From Strigops habroptila (Eukaryota > Chordata > Aves > Psittaciformes > Psittacidae): a stretch of DNA of 64,000 bases. Below are positions 1 to 14,400 of this stretch, in pieces (position 1 is the first letter of the stretch; the number at the start of each line of letters is the position of its first letter). The stretch spans positions 20,780,744 through 20,844,743 of the forward strand of contig NC_044288.2 in assembly GCF_004027225.2 (NCBI RefSeq), read 5' to 3'. The position numbers and the translations under genes were made by a program. The notes below the pieces were generated by a model. The model did not search any database, was not told where the DNA came from, and saw only the letters and a program-made list of their open reading frames with translations.

Positions 1-3000
1 CTTTCAATTGTTACCTAAATAACACATAGTCCCTCTGATTTTTATGGTTACTGATGATCTATCATAGAATTGCACATGTGTATAACATATGGGAAAGTAA
101 TGAAGATGTTGTGAGGTGTGATGCTTTGGAAATCTGACAAATATCTCGTTCTTGTCCAATTCTTGCATTTCTTTTAAATATCTGTATCCAAAAGCTTGTC
201 TGGCACCTCTAGGTTGTCCAACCTCTCATTGTTTCACTGAAAGGCTGTAAATGATCTGCTGGATTTTAAATATCACGTTGAGAAAGCACCATGCAAACTT
301 GGTGGTAACTGCAGCTCCATGGGAAGGAAGAGACTGCCTCACACGGGCAGCTTGGTTGTGGCACTTGGTCACTTCTGTTTGGCCTGCAGTGTGAGGCAGG
401 TATCTTAGCAGGTAGGCTGGGCAAGAGTGTTAGACCCTACACCTCAAGCTCACCATGTTCTCCCCATGGCCCAGACAGCCCCTGTGGGCAAGGGGATAGA
501 AGCCCATCACTCCATGTAGCCCCACGTGCCTCACTCCCTTGCTCCTGGTGTATATGTTTTTAACTAGTCTTTTTCCCAAAGGTCCCAGTTCCTTCCTCAA
601 TGGTCTGAGCTTCCTTTCTACCTTTGCCTTGGGAAAAAGAGTGTGATAATAAGTATTATTTTCCCCTTGGGGCATTGTTAAAGCCTTTCTTACCACCTCT
701 AAGTGTAGCTACTAGCAAATGCTGCTACATGCTGGGTCACCCCTGCGTTCCTCAATCTGAGGGCCAGATTCAGAAAAGAAGTCTGGTGTCTGGGAAAGTC
801 TTTCCATGACGCTGTTTACCACAGTCTTACACCTTCCTCTGAGTATATGTTTTGGTTTGAGCATTGTCAGACTAGAGCAGCTCTAGAGATGCTTTCTTCA
901 GAAAGCACTGGGGCCCAAAAGAGAAGAAATGCCTGCTACTCTTATCAAGTCTTTCTGTTGAGCCCAGTAAGCATGAGATAGTTGCAGTAGCCTCATCCAT
1001 AGTGAAAAACTGTTAAATAAGACATGCTGTCTTGTGTTTGTCACAGGCTAAGATTGTGCAGTTGGGTGGTCACAGTGGCTCAGCTCACAGGCAGAGACTT
1101 GTAAGGATGGGGTAACTTGTTCATGTGCCCTGATGCAGAGAGAAAATTCCTTTATGCTCATTTCAACATCCAGAGAGCTCAAAATGGTAAAGTGATCCTG
1201 TCACTGTGCAGCCTGAAGCAGCTAAACAAGGTCTGGGGGTCTGTGGCTACAGACCTGCTTGGTAAATGGAATAGGAATTAGTGTCAAAGTTTAGAAACAT
1301 TTTGATGGAGGCAAAAATGGAAGAAGGTTGAGAGCAATCTGAGATAGCAGCTTTATGCAGGACAAAGATACTAAAATCTTATAAAAGTTTCCTTTTTAAA
1401 TGATATTTAAAGATAATGTTTGAAATCTCTGAAAAGGTCAGGTAATCTCTTTTGCTTGTTTCTGCTGTTGAGTTCTCTAGTTTATTTCCTTGATTTTAAC
1501 AAGCAGGTAAAGTCTTGAGGGTAAAAAGTAATGACAGGCTCGGTGGAGAAAGCATGGTTTGGATACTGTCAGGATACAAGAGGGTCTACCAGTGATGGGC
1601 AGATGCTCTAAACCAACATGTGGATCATTGCAGCTTCTCACCTTTGTCTGGGTCTGTCTAGCAAATCTGGTTGAGTGCCTTTACCAGCCTGCATAGGGTG
1701 ACAGTGCTGGTTGGGCTACAGGTGCTCTGCAGCAGAGAGAGGTTTTGGTTCAGATGAGAGATGAAAGAGAGAGAAAGAGGAGAAGAGGCAGCGCTGAGCT
1801 GAGCTGGGAACAGGAGGACTGGGAGATAATGTGAGGATGAATGAAGGCTGGTCTCTCCAGACTGATTTTGGGAGCCTTTATTTCAACTGCTGTGGACCAC
1901 AAGCCCTCCCCGAAGTCCCTTTAGAGGTCCCAATAGGAGAGTAGGTGAAACAGTACTTCTTTCTCCAGTTAAGTCTAACTCTTCACACACTACAGGTCCT
2001 GGGTCCACAGATTCCGTATCTGTCATCTTGATGATATCATTGGACTAAATTTGTAGACTTATTCAGACTCTTTCCCATTTAATACATTCCCCAGTGCTCA
2101 GCATGGCTGGGTTGGAAATGTTTTCCTTACTTACTTTCTCCCAGGTGAGATAGGCTTGGTGGACTCGCATGAACACAGTGGCTCAGTGATGTCTTTACTG
2201 TGATGTGGTTTGTAAGTCACGTCTAGTTGAAGCTTCAGCATATAGCAGAGTAAGATGTGACATGTAATTCAGGTTCAGCCAATTCCTCCAAACCGTGTCT
2301 CAAGTGCAGCCTGGTATGGCCTTTACTGGGTGACCATGGCAGACCTGCATGTCATTCTCTGGTCTCTCTTAGTCAGAAACCACTGTGCTGGAGCCAGCAA
2401 TGCTACAAACACGAGCATGGTGCTGTTGGTTTGGAGTTGAAGGGTATCCAGCCACCTCAGAGCATGGGTAGAACAGACAGAAGTCAGTTCACCAAGGGCC
2501 GTGCGGACAGACCAGTTTTCAATATTAGACTGAAAATAAGTCGTGGTGTGGTCTATGCTCAGATGATTCAAACCTCACGGCTGGAGGTGTGGTTTATAAT
2601 GGAGTGGAGCCTGCACGCATGCAGGGACCTGAGGTGTACGTGTTGGACATCTCACCATCAGGCTGCAGGGAGAGCTGTATTGTGCTTGTCTGCTGTCAGC
2701 TCCCACAGTATTTTTTAAGTAGCCATCAGATCCACTACTCTAAAGACAGGCTGTTGTGACTCTAAAGGCAAAGATGGGCAGTATGAAATGAAGTGTAGGA
2801 TGGAAGCTGATGTATTCTGGAAGAACTGAGGCTGTAAACTCAGCATTCAGAGCAGGAGGCTGTGTATCAGATTTGCTCTGTATGAATCCATCGTGTGACC
2901 CTGGCATGTTGCTTCACTTCCTGGGCTTCAGCTGTCCCACCTGCAAAGCATTCATGCTGGTTCTGACCCTGCAAAAGGCTTTTTAGGTTGTTGAACAAAA

Positions 3001-6000
3001 TCCTTCATTGAAGTATCGTGTTGCTATTACATTTGGTGATGGATATTTGGGAAAATAAGATGCTGCAGCACTAACACATGCATTCTGGGACCCCTGTGGT
3101 AGAGAAAAGCATAGGAAGGGCTGGAGAGATCACCCTGGAAGAGCAACTAGAAGCTTTATAATAACATGCAACTGCTTTGTCCCTGCAGTAACTTCCTCTC
3201 CTGTGGAAACAAGCAGTCCCTTGGCACTTGGAAACCTTTAAACTCCCTTCTCAATGGAACACCTGAACAGTGCAGATGGAAGATGTGGGCAGTGCTGCCT
3301 GTGTTGTTTTGATCAGCACTATCTGATGCTCTTGAGATGAGTGTCCTGCAGTCTGGCATTTGTATTCTGGGATGAACTTCAAATCTGCAGCTATTGATCC
3401 TCATAATCCCCACAGGAACTGGGAACATAATTCCAGCAGGATCTATTTCAGTAAAATGCGGGGGTAAATATTGGGTCGTTTCCAAATGAATAAACACCCA
3501 GGAGCAGAATTTTTATGAGCTCCAAGGTCTCCAGACTGTTGCCAGGCGAGCCCCAGTCTGCACAGACCCCTCTGATTCTATGTGCAGATAGCAGTGAGCA
3601 TCCAGCCTCTGTTCAGGTTTAAGAGAAAAGGGTGTCATGCCAGACCTACAGAAACCTGCCACAGGGAGAATGGTTAGGATCAACAGCTCCTCCGTGCATT
3701 AATCAGTGTAAATCATGGATTTAGTGTGGCTCAGGCCAGGATTACGGTGCTACAACTAAGGAATAGCTTGGCCAGACACCTTCTCATCCATGTTCTTCTG
3801 ACAAGCGGTTAGATGAACTCGGTTGAGAGGAACCTTAGCAATTCTGTGTTTTATCAGTAAGTACATGAGGCATATACAGAGCAGGCAATTTGTATACACT
3901 CTCCAACCAGCTGAGTTCATCTGTCTAACTGAATGTCTAAATATTGAGAGAATGAAGTGTCTGTACTCTATGAACCCCCCAGTCAAAGTTAGTTATAACA
4001 CAAAAGAGCAGCAAACCTATTGCTGTCTCCCTGCTCTCCTCGACAGTAGCTGTAGTTTGTGAAAAATTAACTATAATTTATAGTCCAAGCTGCATTAAGT
4101 AACTCTTTGCAGGGGGAGTATTTCACCCGATTTCTGAGAGCAGGCTGGTGAGCTGCCTGTAAAGGTTAAATGACGTGCATGGTAGGAATTGTGTAAGGAT
4201 CCCTGCACAATCATTAATGGCCTTTCTGCATAGATGGATTGCATGAAGGGAAGTCCTGATGGGCTTCAGTGTCCATGGCTCTCCTCTTTTTTGCCCTGTC
4301 ATTGATGTTAATCCCAAATAACCTTGGTGTGTGATGGAAAATAGATGCTCTGAATGACTACAGCACTCTGAATCTCTCCTGTGTTTACGCTGCACTGTCC
4401 TCACTGTCTGGGACAGCAGCAATAAAACGTGGCTTCAGGTGATTGGCAATCACATCCATCAAGAGGAAGCCCTCTTTTCCCCATCCTTACCTCCTTATTC
4501 TCTTCTGCTTTGTTCTCAGCTCTGGGACTTTGCAGGTAGGGAAGGAGGTGCTGGCTGTGCCTGTAAAGCCACAGGTGGAAATGAAAGGGGATGATGACTA
4601 TTTTTTCTAATATAAGAGCCAGGAAGGGACAGGTTTAAAATCAATAGATGGAGATGTGTCTTTGCACACGGTGTACGTAACACTGGAGCTCTTGTCACAA
4701 GTAGTGTGGATGTTATAAGATTTGTTCAAACGGCAACTACACATGTTCATGGAAGAGAAATCCATCAAAGGCTATTAAATGTAAAGACACTGTGGCTGAC
4801 TTAGGTTTTCTCTGAGCAGCTCATCCTAGACATCCAGAAGAAAATGATCATTGCGTGGTTGTGCTGATCTTCTTCCTTAAGCATTGCCTATTGGCCACTG
4901 TCAAAGAAAAGATAGGGCTTTGGTTTGACCAGTACTGTTCAGCTTGTAGTCTTATGAAGGCCTGTATTTCATGGCACTCTCTTCTCAAAAAGACTGCTTC
5001 TTTTTGTAGCCTTTGCTATATCTCTGCTGCTAATAAATGGACCATGGTAATACGAATCTGTGATTCAGTTTTCTTTGGGAGAAAAGGCACAGTACGTGCA
5101 GAAAACAGGATTTAAAAGATGGCAACAAGATGCTGCTAGGAGAACTGATGAACCATGTATTTTTATGACAGGCATAACTCTGTTGACAGCTCTGTTTCTA
5201 GCAGTGCACAGCATTCATGTCCCAAGCCTCATTCATGTTAGAATCTTTTGTATTTGTTTAAAAGGAACAGAATTGTTCATAGGGGATGAAAATCCCATGC
5301 AATCTCTAGCTGGTCAGCACTGTAATCCACTCTGGTATCACAACATCACACAGCACAGCATCTTACTGTCCGCCTTTTCTGGTGGAAGTGGTACCTTTTT
5401 ATCTGAGGTGCTTTTTATGGGGAAGTTTCTGGGCTCTGTTTTTATTTCTCTTTCTCTACTTCCTCCTTACTGTGGGAAGGCCTGCTCCAGAATCCTTTCC
5501 TGTAGGATTTATGATGTGAGACTTTGCCAGATGGATTGTTTTGCTTGCTAGCAACCGGTACATTTGATGGTTGCAGGGGTGACAGCTTCCTGCAGGCTGT
5601 GCTTGTTCTTCATCTGTGTGCCTTTCAGTTTGCACCAGTGCTTTCGTTCATGAAGCTTCAGTGGTCCCTGATCTGATGGCACACTTGCAGCTTTGGCACA
5701 GACCTGTTCATTGTGCAATTCTAAGGTACTTCAGCAGAAGCCTGCAAGCACTCCAAACCGAAGCTTTCACAGCTCCCATGCTGTGTGCTGGCCAGGCAGC
5801 GCTCAGCGACCCTTCGAAGGGACAGTGTCTGTCTCCTGTGTCCCTGCTCCCCTCCAAGTTTCACACTTTCCTGGCAGGCTCTTGCTTGCTCTGTCACTGC
5901 TTTCGGCCCAGTCAGCCCCAAGAGAGCTGCAGGGCAAAGCAGGCAGCTCATACTAGTGTGGCAGCCTGCACAACCTGTAGCTTCCCATGCATATGCACAG

Positions 6001-8331
6001 TGAAGCCTGTGCACAGACCTGGCTCCGACTGCCTTTTGGAACACAGCTGCGTACTGCCAGGCTTGGTTTTATTTTCATGCTCATTTTTTAAATGGCCTTT
6101 GGTGTTAAGGCTTGGTTTAAGTGGCTGGATCAAGAATAGCTAAAGGAGACGCCTTGGAAAGAAAGTCCAGGTGCTATCACATCCCGTTAGAGCTCCTCTG
6201 TCCTGAACGTGCAGTTCTCCACTGGCCTTAGAATAAATGTGCTACAATCCTCATAAAGGTGTAAATTACGCAGACTTGTTACAAAGCCATTACGATGGCT
6301 TTGGGTTCTAGTTGCCATTAATCTTAACTGGAAGGGGGCACTGAATTTCATTACTAAAATTTGGAAGTTTTCATATTTGAGGGTTTTTTGCAAGGACTTA
6401 TTTGGTGGCTTGGCCAAATTATCTGTTCTAAAACCCAGATACGCTCCAGTATGTGTACCCTGCTCTGCACATTCAGCTCCCAGCTGACTGGCATGCCCTA
6501 GGAGGGAAGCAGCTGTTTGCTGTCCCAGGGCCATGTGCATTTTCAGTCTTTACTGAAGTATTTGCCATGTCTTCTTTGCAGGACACTTTGGAACAACTTG
6601 CTCTGCCCCGGATAGCTGTGAAAAGACAACCCCAGAGGCAATGGTTGTTCAAGGCAAAGCATAGAAATAGCTCTGCTTAGTGCACAACCCTGTCTCTGTC
6701 AGACAGTGGAAGGCGTTGACTTCCCTGTGGAGACAGAAGACAATGGAGTTGGGCAATGCGTTGGTTCAAGCAAAATGAACAGTAAGCTTGGCTCTGCCTT
6801 GAGCTATGTGCAGGTAACAGTGTGGGCTACTCCTGCTGTGCACAGCCTGGTGAGCAAACTCCTCATTCGGAGAGGGATGGGCCTGATGTAGTCAGATAGT
6901 ACTAAAAGCAAGAGAGCCAGAACACCCTTATTTGCGTGCTCGTGTGCCAAGCATCACCCAAATGTGAGAGGCTTCACGGGATGCTGGGAGCCCTCTTTTA
7001 CCTGTGGGAGCTCGCACATCCCTGGCAGGTGCTGGGATGGAGCTTGGACTGTGAGAACAGAGACCATGGCTCTAGTGGTGTGGGCTCCAGCCTTCTTCCT
7101 CAGACTCTGTGACAATGAGCAACTGGTCTGAAGGCACCAGCCTCTCCATGAGGTTTGTTCATGCTTTGGAAAACAGGGTGCAGGAAGGTACAGCATAAAA
7201 GGCACTGGAAAGTGGGTAGCAACCACGCTGCTGGAGATGTAACCGTGTAGAGATATAAGCAAGGTGGGTAGTCCAGGAAGAAGGACTGTCTATCTTTAAT
7301 GAGATTAAGTATTCAGTTGAAAAAGCAGATGCTTTTGAATGCCCATCCCTTCTTTCTATTGTGTGAAGATGGGTCTGAGTTCCCCAAAGCTGGTTGGCTT
7401 TTGTAAAGCTGTATCAGTTGCTTTAACAAAAGGTTTTTCCCTGTCTAGAAGCCTTTGTTTTCCCATGCAAACTCTCTGTTCTGGGCTGTAAATTTGTTGG
7501 AATCATTCAGACAGGAATTGCAGTGAAATTCTGCAGAGTCCTGTCGGCTTAGTTTGTGGCTTACATGGCTGGAAAGCTTTTCTCCAGAAAGCAAGCTGGA
7601 TTTGGAAAAGCCTCTGTATCCCCAGGAAACTTGCTGGCTCCCTCCCTCTTAGCACAGACTGGGGCTGACTGGCTTCTACTGCTGAACTTCTGCTTGATCT
7701 GTTGAGGCAGCCCCACTGGGGCATGACAGAGAAATGCTCAGATTGGGGGGGAGGGATGGAGCTGTTGTTGCTTGAGCTGGACCTGTTATGGTGACAATGA
7801 AGGCACTTGCTTCTGGCTCTGAAAACTTACTTCCTCCCAGAGATGTAGAGCAAAGAAATGTTCCCTGCCATATCTCTGGATCTTGGTCCAGTATCATGGC
7901 ACAAATCAGGCCTCAGCAGCATGCCACCATGACTCTGTGAGCCTGCAGTACTTGTTCTTCCTAACCTCCTGCCTGCTGGTGCAGGGTTGCATGCATGTAT
8001 GAGGGGAGGGCAAGGAGAGATGGGAAAGGGGAGCTTGTCACTGCAGCTTGCCAAAAAGATGATCTTGTCCTGACATGCTGGCTGCTTAGGGGAAGGCATG
8101 TCCTCAACTCTTCACTCAGTTGGCCACTGTTGTTGGGAAAAGAAAGGTCAAGTCGCAGGCCCAGGATCTGGAGAGGTGAAGGTTGGTCTAAAGGCATAGG
8201 TTGAGGTTTGTATCTCTGGGCTTTTTACTTTGGCAAGTGACCTAGTTGAACATCATCTAAGAAAACAGAATTGCCCAACAAAGGAAATAACAATATGTCC
8301 TATTTGTGTGTGTTTATTTTTGTCCCTGCAG
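1..8331 (+). other. NRG2: NRG2 intron (3' part), upstream of EGF exon
   Basis: No exon was found here. I looked for the end of an Ig-like domain (a Cys-x-Ala-Glu-Asn type motif with flanking splice sites), expected in the preceding NRG2 exon, and did not see one, so that exon probably lies left of the window. The open frames are short, lack family resemblance and look random. The 3' end of the intron is tttttgtccctgcag at 8317-8331, a good acceptor. A purine-rich run (GA/AGAG) lies around 1750-1830. No LINE copy was recognised. Confidence 0.7.
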
Positions 8332-8452
8332 TAACCACAACTCTCTCCTCCTGGTCCGGGCATGCTAGAAAATGCAACGAAACAGCCAAGTCCTATTGTG
8401 TCAATGGTGGGGTATGCTACTACATCGAGGGGATTAATCAGCTGTCTTGCAA
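8332..8452 (+). CDS. NRG2: NRG2 exon: EGF-like domain, first four cysteines
   Basis: This 121-nt exon runs from the acceptor ctgcag to the donor gtaagt. It encodes [20 protein letters not shown] followed by [19 protein letters not shown] and two bases of the next Lys codon. It carries Cys1-Cys4 of the EGF domain with the usual CVNGGVC core; Cys5 and Cys6 are supplied by one of two alternative downstream exons. Entry phase is two bases (TA of a Val codon) and exit phase is two bases (AA). If the donor is not used, the frame stops at once (AAG TAA, stop 8454-8456). Confidence 0.97.
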
Positions 8453-11400
8453 GTAAGTGAGTGTAGTTCTTGTGTCAATATGGAAATTACTTCACTGGGG
8501 GAGAGGAGGCCTCTGTGCAACTGCTCTGAGGTTCTTCTGGCAATTGCAGTTTGAGCCGTGCGGGTTCAGAAAGGGGGACCAGAAGTGGGGAGGAGGGGTT
8601 ATAGTTTCTTTTTGTGTGCGTGCTACTGTTCACTTTTCCTGACTTTTCCTTTAAGAATGGGTTTGTCCTGGCTGTTTCCTTTCCCTTTCTCCTCTGCAGC
8701 TTCAGGGAAGGTCAGGCCCCTTTTCCTTTCCCTGAGGCGGCTTTTCCCACGGCACAGCCGCTTCCCTCCTCCATGACTGGAGGGGTCCCTTTCTGAGACC
8801 TGCCTCTGACCTCTCCTATCTGCACTTCATGGGCCCAGAAGCAGGTTTAGCACATAGCTGTTCACCGCACTGTGCCACTGTGGGTTGTTTATTTCTCCCT
8901 TTCAAATGTTAAAACCTGCAAAAAAACAAAACAACAAAAAAAAAAAAAAACAAACAAAAAAAAAACAAAAAAACAAAAAAAAAAAAAACAAAACCACAAA
9001 CCAAAAACCCAACCAGGGAGACATACCAAGTTATCCTTAAAATGAAATTTCTCAGAGAGGTTGAAGTGGAGCTGCATAGTCTGAGGGATGTGGAATGGGA
9101 TGTGAGACGTTTTCACCTCTGGTTCAAACCTATCACAGCCAGCAAGCCTAATAGCATCTCACAGCTCGCTCTCCAAGCCTCATGGGGACTGTGAATGACA
9201 AGTGTAGTCTGACTGTCCATGCTAGACATGTAGGTACCTGAAGCATATCTGTACCTGCTCCCAGGCTCCTGTGCAGTGAACGTGAGGTTGTGCCCTGGGT
9301 GTGCTGAGCACATGCAGTCAGCTTCTGAGCTCACCTGGGATCCAGGATCACTGTCCCAGCCTGGAGAAGCCCAGAGCTGACTCTTTTCTCTGTGCATGGC
9401 CCAAAGACCTCTTCATGGAGATGCACAGCCAAAGGTATTTACATCTGTGGATGTATGTCAACCTAGTACCACTGCGTGGTATGATGCTCACTAGACACCT
9501 CAGCTCCTCAGGCCTTGAAGGACACATCTGAACAGAACCATCATCCCTTCTGGAGGGGTTGTGAGCTGAGTTATGTTTAGCACAATTCCTCCCTTCTCCC
9601 AACTCTTGTTTTGGCAGGGAGCAGTAGGAAAGGCCATGTGGAAATGCATTCTGCTGAGCTCCTGTGCTCTCACTTTCCAATGCAGGATCAGCTGTGGTGG
9701 GAAGGACATAGGATAAACAGCATCTTCCAGTTCTGCCAGGCTTGCCCCTTCACACATGAAAAGAGCCAGGTAGGACAGAAATCAGATGCTGTGGTCCTCC
9801 ACGTTTCCCATATGCGTGAAGCGAGAGCAATCTTTGCACACCACAGACTTGTGTTTTGGGATAGCTGTCTCTGCCATTGGCTTCTTGGTGGCACTGTAAG
9901 TTCATCTTGCCAGGGTTCTCCATAGGAAACATAGGGGAAGCTCCGTCTGGTGAAGCAAAGTCAGAGCCACTATTCTGGTGTAGCTGTAGCCTCAGGAAGC
10001 CTCAGCAGTTCCAGTCTTCCCATGCTAGGGAGGGCTCAACCCTTGAAGCCTGGAGGAATGTATGAATTAATATCTCTACCTCTTAAGCAACGCGGTGATG
10101 CCAAAAGCATAGATCTCAAGACTATTTCTTTTGGCAAGAACTTGAATCCCGATCAAGACTTTTCAAATTGGATAAATTTCCAATTACAGCAGGTTACCTG
10201 AACTCCTCAGCTATGATGGTAAAGCTCCATTTTTCCTAACGAAGGATACATGTGGTAGTTATCAAGTGTCTTCAGCAGACAGACTGTTTTAACCAATGTA
10301 ATTCCAGCCATGCAAAGAAACAGTCTACCTTCAAACCAGGCTGCTATGATAGCTGATGAACAGAGGGGAAGCTCAATGCTGGATTCCGTTAAGATTTTAA
10401 GTAAGTGCCATACAATCCAGACCTAATTATGTCATATAATTTGAAAGCCCTAATTCCTTACTTGCAGATGGTGAAATGATTTCCTTTCTGATGAGTCCCA
10501 AGATACCAATTGCTAAAATCTGATGATAATTGAATGGGTGTGTATGGAAGGGCAGCAAAGTGTTAATCAAAAGGAGGTGCTTTGAAGGTCTACACTGTGA
10601 CTATTCATCCACCAGAAAAGACAGTTCTCCCTTAACAGGAACTCAGGGGACCCAAATGCCTTCCACACAGTACAGAAACTTCTGATCTTACTGCTTGAGG
10701 AGATATCTGGATATTCAGTCTCCTTGAGTGTTTTTATCATCAAATCATAGACTGAAGATAAGAAATCCTGGCTTTTGAAGTGGTGAATTTTAGAGTTTCT
10801 GGACCCTGGAAGATAATAGTTAGTTATTGAGGAATGCAGAAGCATTTGGCATAATACTTCCCATAAAATGGCTTTTCCAGTAATATGGGGCAGGCTGATG
10901 ACGGATAAACAGACTTTGCATTTGTCTGCCTGCAAACTAGCAGAATGCGGGAATGTTTTGCAGCTGCTTTTTTGCAGCAAGACAGGAGATCTGCTGCTGT
11001 GGTTTGTGAAAGATACAGTGGTACAGATTCAGAGGAGAAACTGGAGGAGGCAAAGAGGCAGGCTTTGACCTGCATTTCTGAACCCTGTAATGTGGGAGCC
11101 AGCCGTGGTCCTCCAGCCACACCATGCCTCTGAGACATGAGCATGGAGGAGATCAATAGGTCCTTCTGCACACAACCTCTTCAAATGTCTTAGAGATCAA
11201 ACAAGAGCTGCATGAGCATCTCGAGCCAGGAACAACACGTATGTCCATGTGCTGTTCTCACTTTGCTATTCTGATTAGAGACAGCAGGGCCTTGGAGGTC
11301 TTCTGGTACCATGTGCCAGCTTGTAGTCCTCCTTCACTGGATGCTTAGTTGATTCTAGCAGCCAGGCACACATTCCTGTTACCAGCCTTTCCAATAGTGG

Positions 11401-14400
11401 CTATCAGAAACTTTTAGAGTGTTCTTTACTATGTGCCACCATCCTGTAATCAGCTTTCTGGGCTGGATTTTGTGGTTTGCAGCTGTCCACAAGCATAGGA
11501 GATCCTTCTTGACATTCTGGAGCAAAATGAGCAGTTAGATTCTCTAATGATTTCTTCTTCTGAGGTGGCTCATGCTTGATTTGTTACAGATATCACCTGA
11601 ATTGGCACGTGGCCTTTTATTGTTAGGTTTTTTAACAGAAACATGTTTTTGCTGGTCTTTTAAATTCTGGGGAACAAACTGTTTGCCTGTAAAGCCACTT
11701 CCTCCATCGTCTTTCAATACACTTCAGCTGGACTTTGGACATTTTTTTCACAGGGGAAAGCCCAAACAGATTTGGAGATCTTCCAGAAATTGTCTTTTTT
11801 GGATTGTGTGCTTGCTTAATATTGTCCTTAATTTGAAGTAAATTCTACACATGCTAGTGTCAAATGAAACCTGAACATGATACAATCTGTGCTGTTATCC
11901 CAGCTCTGCAAACAGACCAGCTGGAAGTTAGATAGGAGAAGTGTGATTTGCCTCAGATATCCTGCAAATTGTCAGCATAAACCCAGGAAACGACTGAGCC
12001 ACACACATACAGAATTGACTCAACAGTAAATTAAAAAGCCCCAGGCTCTTGTTGACAGGAAGAATTTCTCGATCCTTCTCCAGAACATTTTGCTCAGAGA
12101 GACCTTACGAGCTGGACTGGTTTTTCACCATAACTGTAGGGAAGTGGTGAGTTTGAGTAGAGCAAATTCCAGTGTCTGCTGAAGGGATGCACACAAGCAC
12201 GTCTCGAGGTCTTCAGCTGGTCTGGGACACAGGAGAACAATGACTGGTTTGTTGTGTCCAGATCAACGTAGTGCTTGGGATGGCAAACAGCCTCTGATCT
12301 TGGGTCTGCCTTGGTCCTGCAGCCCATTGGGTTTTTGGCACAACCTAGAGCAGATTGAGGCTGCTCTAATCTTTTATTGCTGGGTGCTATGCAAAATTAC
12401 TCCTTTTTCCAGTTAGGTCTTGGCACATATTATCTACAGTTGGGTCTTCCCAACCAAACAAAGAAGCAAAGCCAAGTCTCATCACTGCACAATCCTTTCT
12501 GCCCACTTAAATGCACTTCATGACTCATTTGCGGGGTGGATGTGATCGAAGTGGTTGGTACCATGGGCCAGCATCTTCTTAAATTGCATGGAATCAGAGG
12601 ACTTAAAGCTTTACAGAGCAACATCCCCTCTTTGTGTTGGACTGGTTGTGCTTGCAATAGTCAGATTGAAGGATTTACAAATGCTGACAGATAAACAGAC
12701 TGTCTGGGTTTGGGCTGACAGCATTGCATTACATCAGAGAGTGAGGTCAGGGGCATGGAGGACCTCATACAAAAAGTAAAAGTCAAGGAGAGAATAAAAA
12801 CCAAGACCAAGTAAAGGAGAAAAGATCAATTCAATTTTAAACTAGTTGATGTATGCAAATCACCAGTTTACAAAATTACACATTCACTTCCTAGAAGCCT
12901 CCTCCATGTATTTTGTTTCCTGCAGGTTTTCCCAGGAGATAGGAAAGATCATTCTGACAGGTTAGCCATATTGCCAGGCTGCCTGTGCTTTTCCAGAACA
13001 CCATTCAAAGTGGTGAACAGACTGATCCTGTCCTCCCTGCAGCACAGCTTGCTCAGCTCCCCTGCAAGCTATGCCAGCCCTCTTGATGACTCTACTGGTA
13101 GGTCAGCACAAGCTGCACATTGCACAAACACAAGGATGCCACTTTGCCATGGATATATGAGCAAACACCTGTGTGGGGAGGTGTTGCAACGTCCTTGAAA
13201 ATGAAGAGCCCACAGTGTTGAGCTAGAGGTGAAAATCTCCACATCCTGTTCCAAACCTCCTGAACCAGCCAGGGCTCATTCATTGGGTTCTGCATGCTTT
13301 TTATCATGGGCGATAAGAGCAGGTTCCTTTTCAGGTTCAAGTAGCTCACCTATGCATCCCATTCAATGCATCCTTTTTAATGCACATATAACTATAGCAG
13401 ACCCTTTAACACCGTCAGAGTGTGGAAGCTGATCCTGCAACAGTGAGGCTCAGAGAAGACAACAGCATAGATCCTGCTGAGCTCCCACAGCTCAGTTGGA
13501 GCTGCACTGTTGTCTTCACTGAGCTCATAGGTAGGTGTTCCTGTGGTTTGGACTCTACTGTACAGCAGACATGCCTTGATTAGCTGCTCTGGATAAGGCC
13601 TCTGCATTTGTTCTGGTTGCCTTCTTTTCTTCCCATCAGCGATTTTGTGGAATTCAGCCTTTTGTGGCTCTCCAGAGCCTGATCATCTGGGACTGGTCAG
13701 GGGACAATGACAGAACTGTCTTCTTTTTCAGCCCTTCACACAACTAAGCAACATGCTTGAAACATTTCTCCTCTTGCTTATATCAGTGCATTGTGTCCTT
13801 TTGCTACAGCTTCTCCTTATCCTGTTATTTTGAAGCACCTGCTCCTTCACATTCTTCTGTACCATGGATTGCATTATGAGAGCTACCAAATTTGGCATGC
13901 TTTAATTAAGATCTTGGGGAGCAGAGAAAATGTGCCAACTCTTGCAAGATTTAGATCAACTGCTGGGCAGAAAAAGTGTTGCTTCCAGCAGGAAACATTA
14001 TGATAATGGTGTTATTAATTAATAGTAGCAAATAATAATTAACAATAATTCTTGCTGTGCCCAGATATGGGGCAAAAGGTCAAAGCATCTCAATTTTCAT
14101 AAAAAAGTGCTCTGCAAACAACACAGAAATGGGTCATTCAAACCATTGTGGTTTGTACTTTTCAAGGTGCTTTATTTGGCTGATCATTTTACTGCATTTT
14201 TCTTTACCATGTAAATAAATTCATCCTGAACGCAAGAACAGAACCTTGTGGAAGTTTTTGATATGGAGCTGGAAAAAAAAAATATATTAAGGAATTGGTC
14301 AAAACTGAAAGAATTGGACATTTTCCAGTAACAACAAAATCTGGACAGAAAAACCTTGGCAGTCTTGGGGGTGTCCACACAGGCTAGAGGGGGGACAAGG

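Noticed and set aside
5616..6143. 175-codon open frame upstream of the EGF exon
   Set aside because: Considered as a possible Ig-domain exon of NRG2, but it lacks Ig cysteine/tryptophan spacing and proper splice borders.
8920..9013. A-rich tract as the poly(A) tail of a processed pseudogene or SINE
   Set aside because: The sequence upstream is the EGF exon and ordinary intron, with no retrocopy body or target-site duplication seen; interspersed C units fit a simple repeat.
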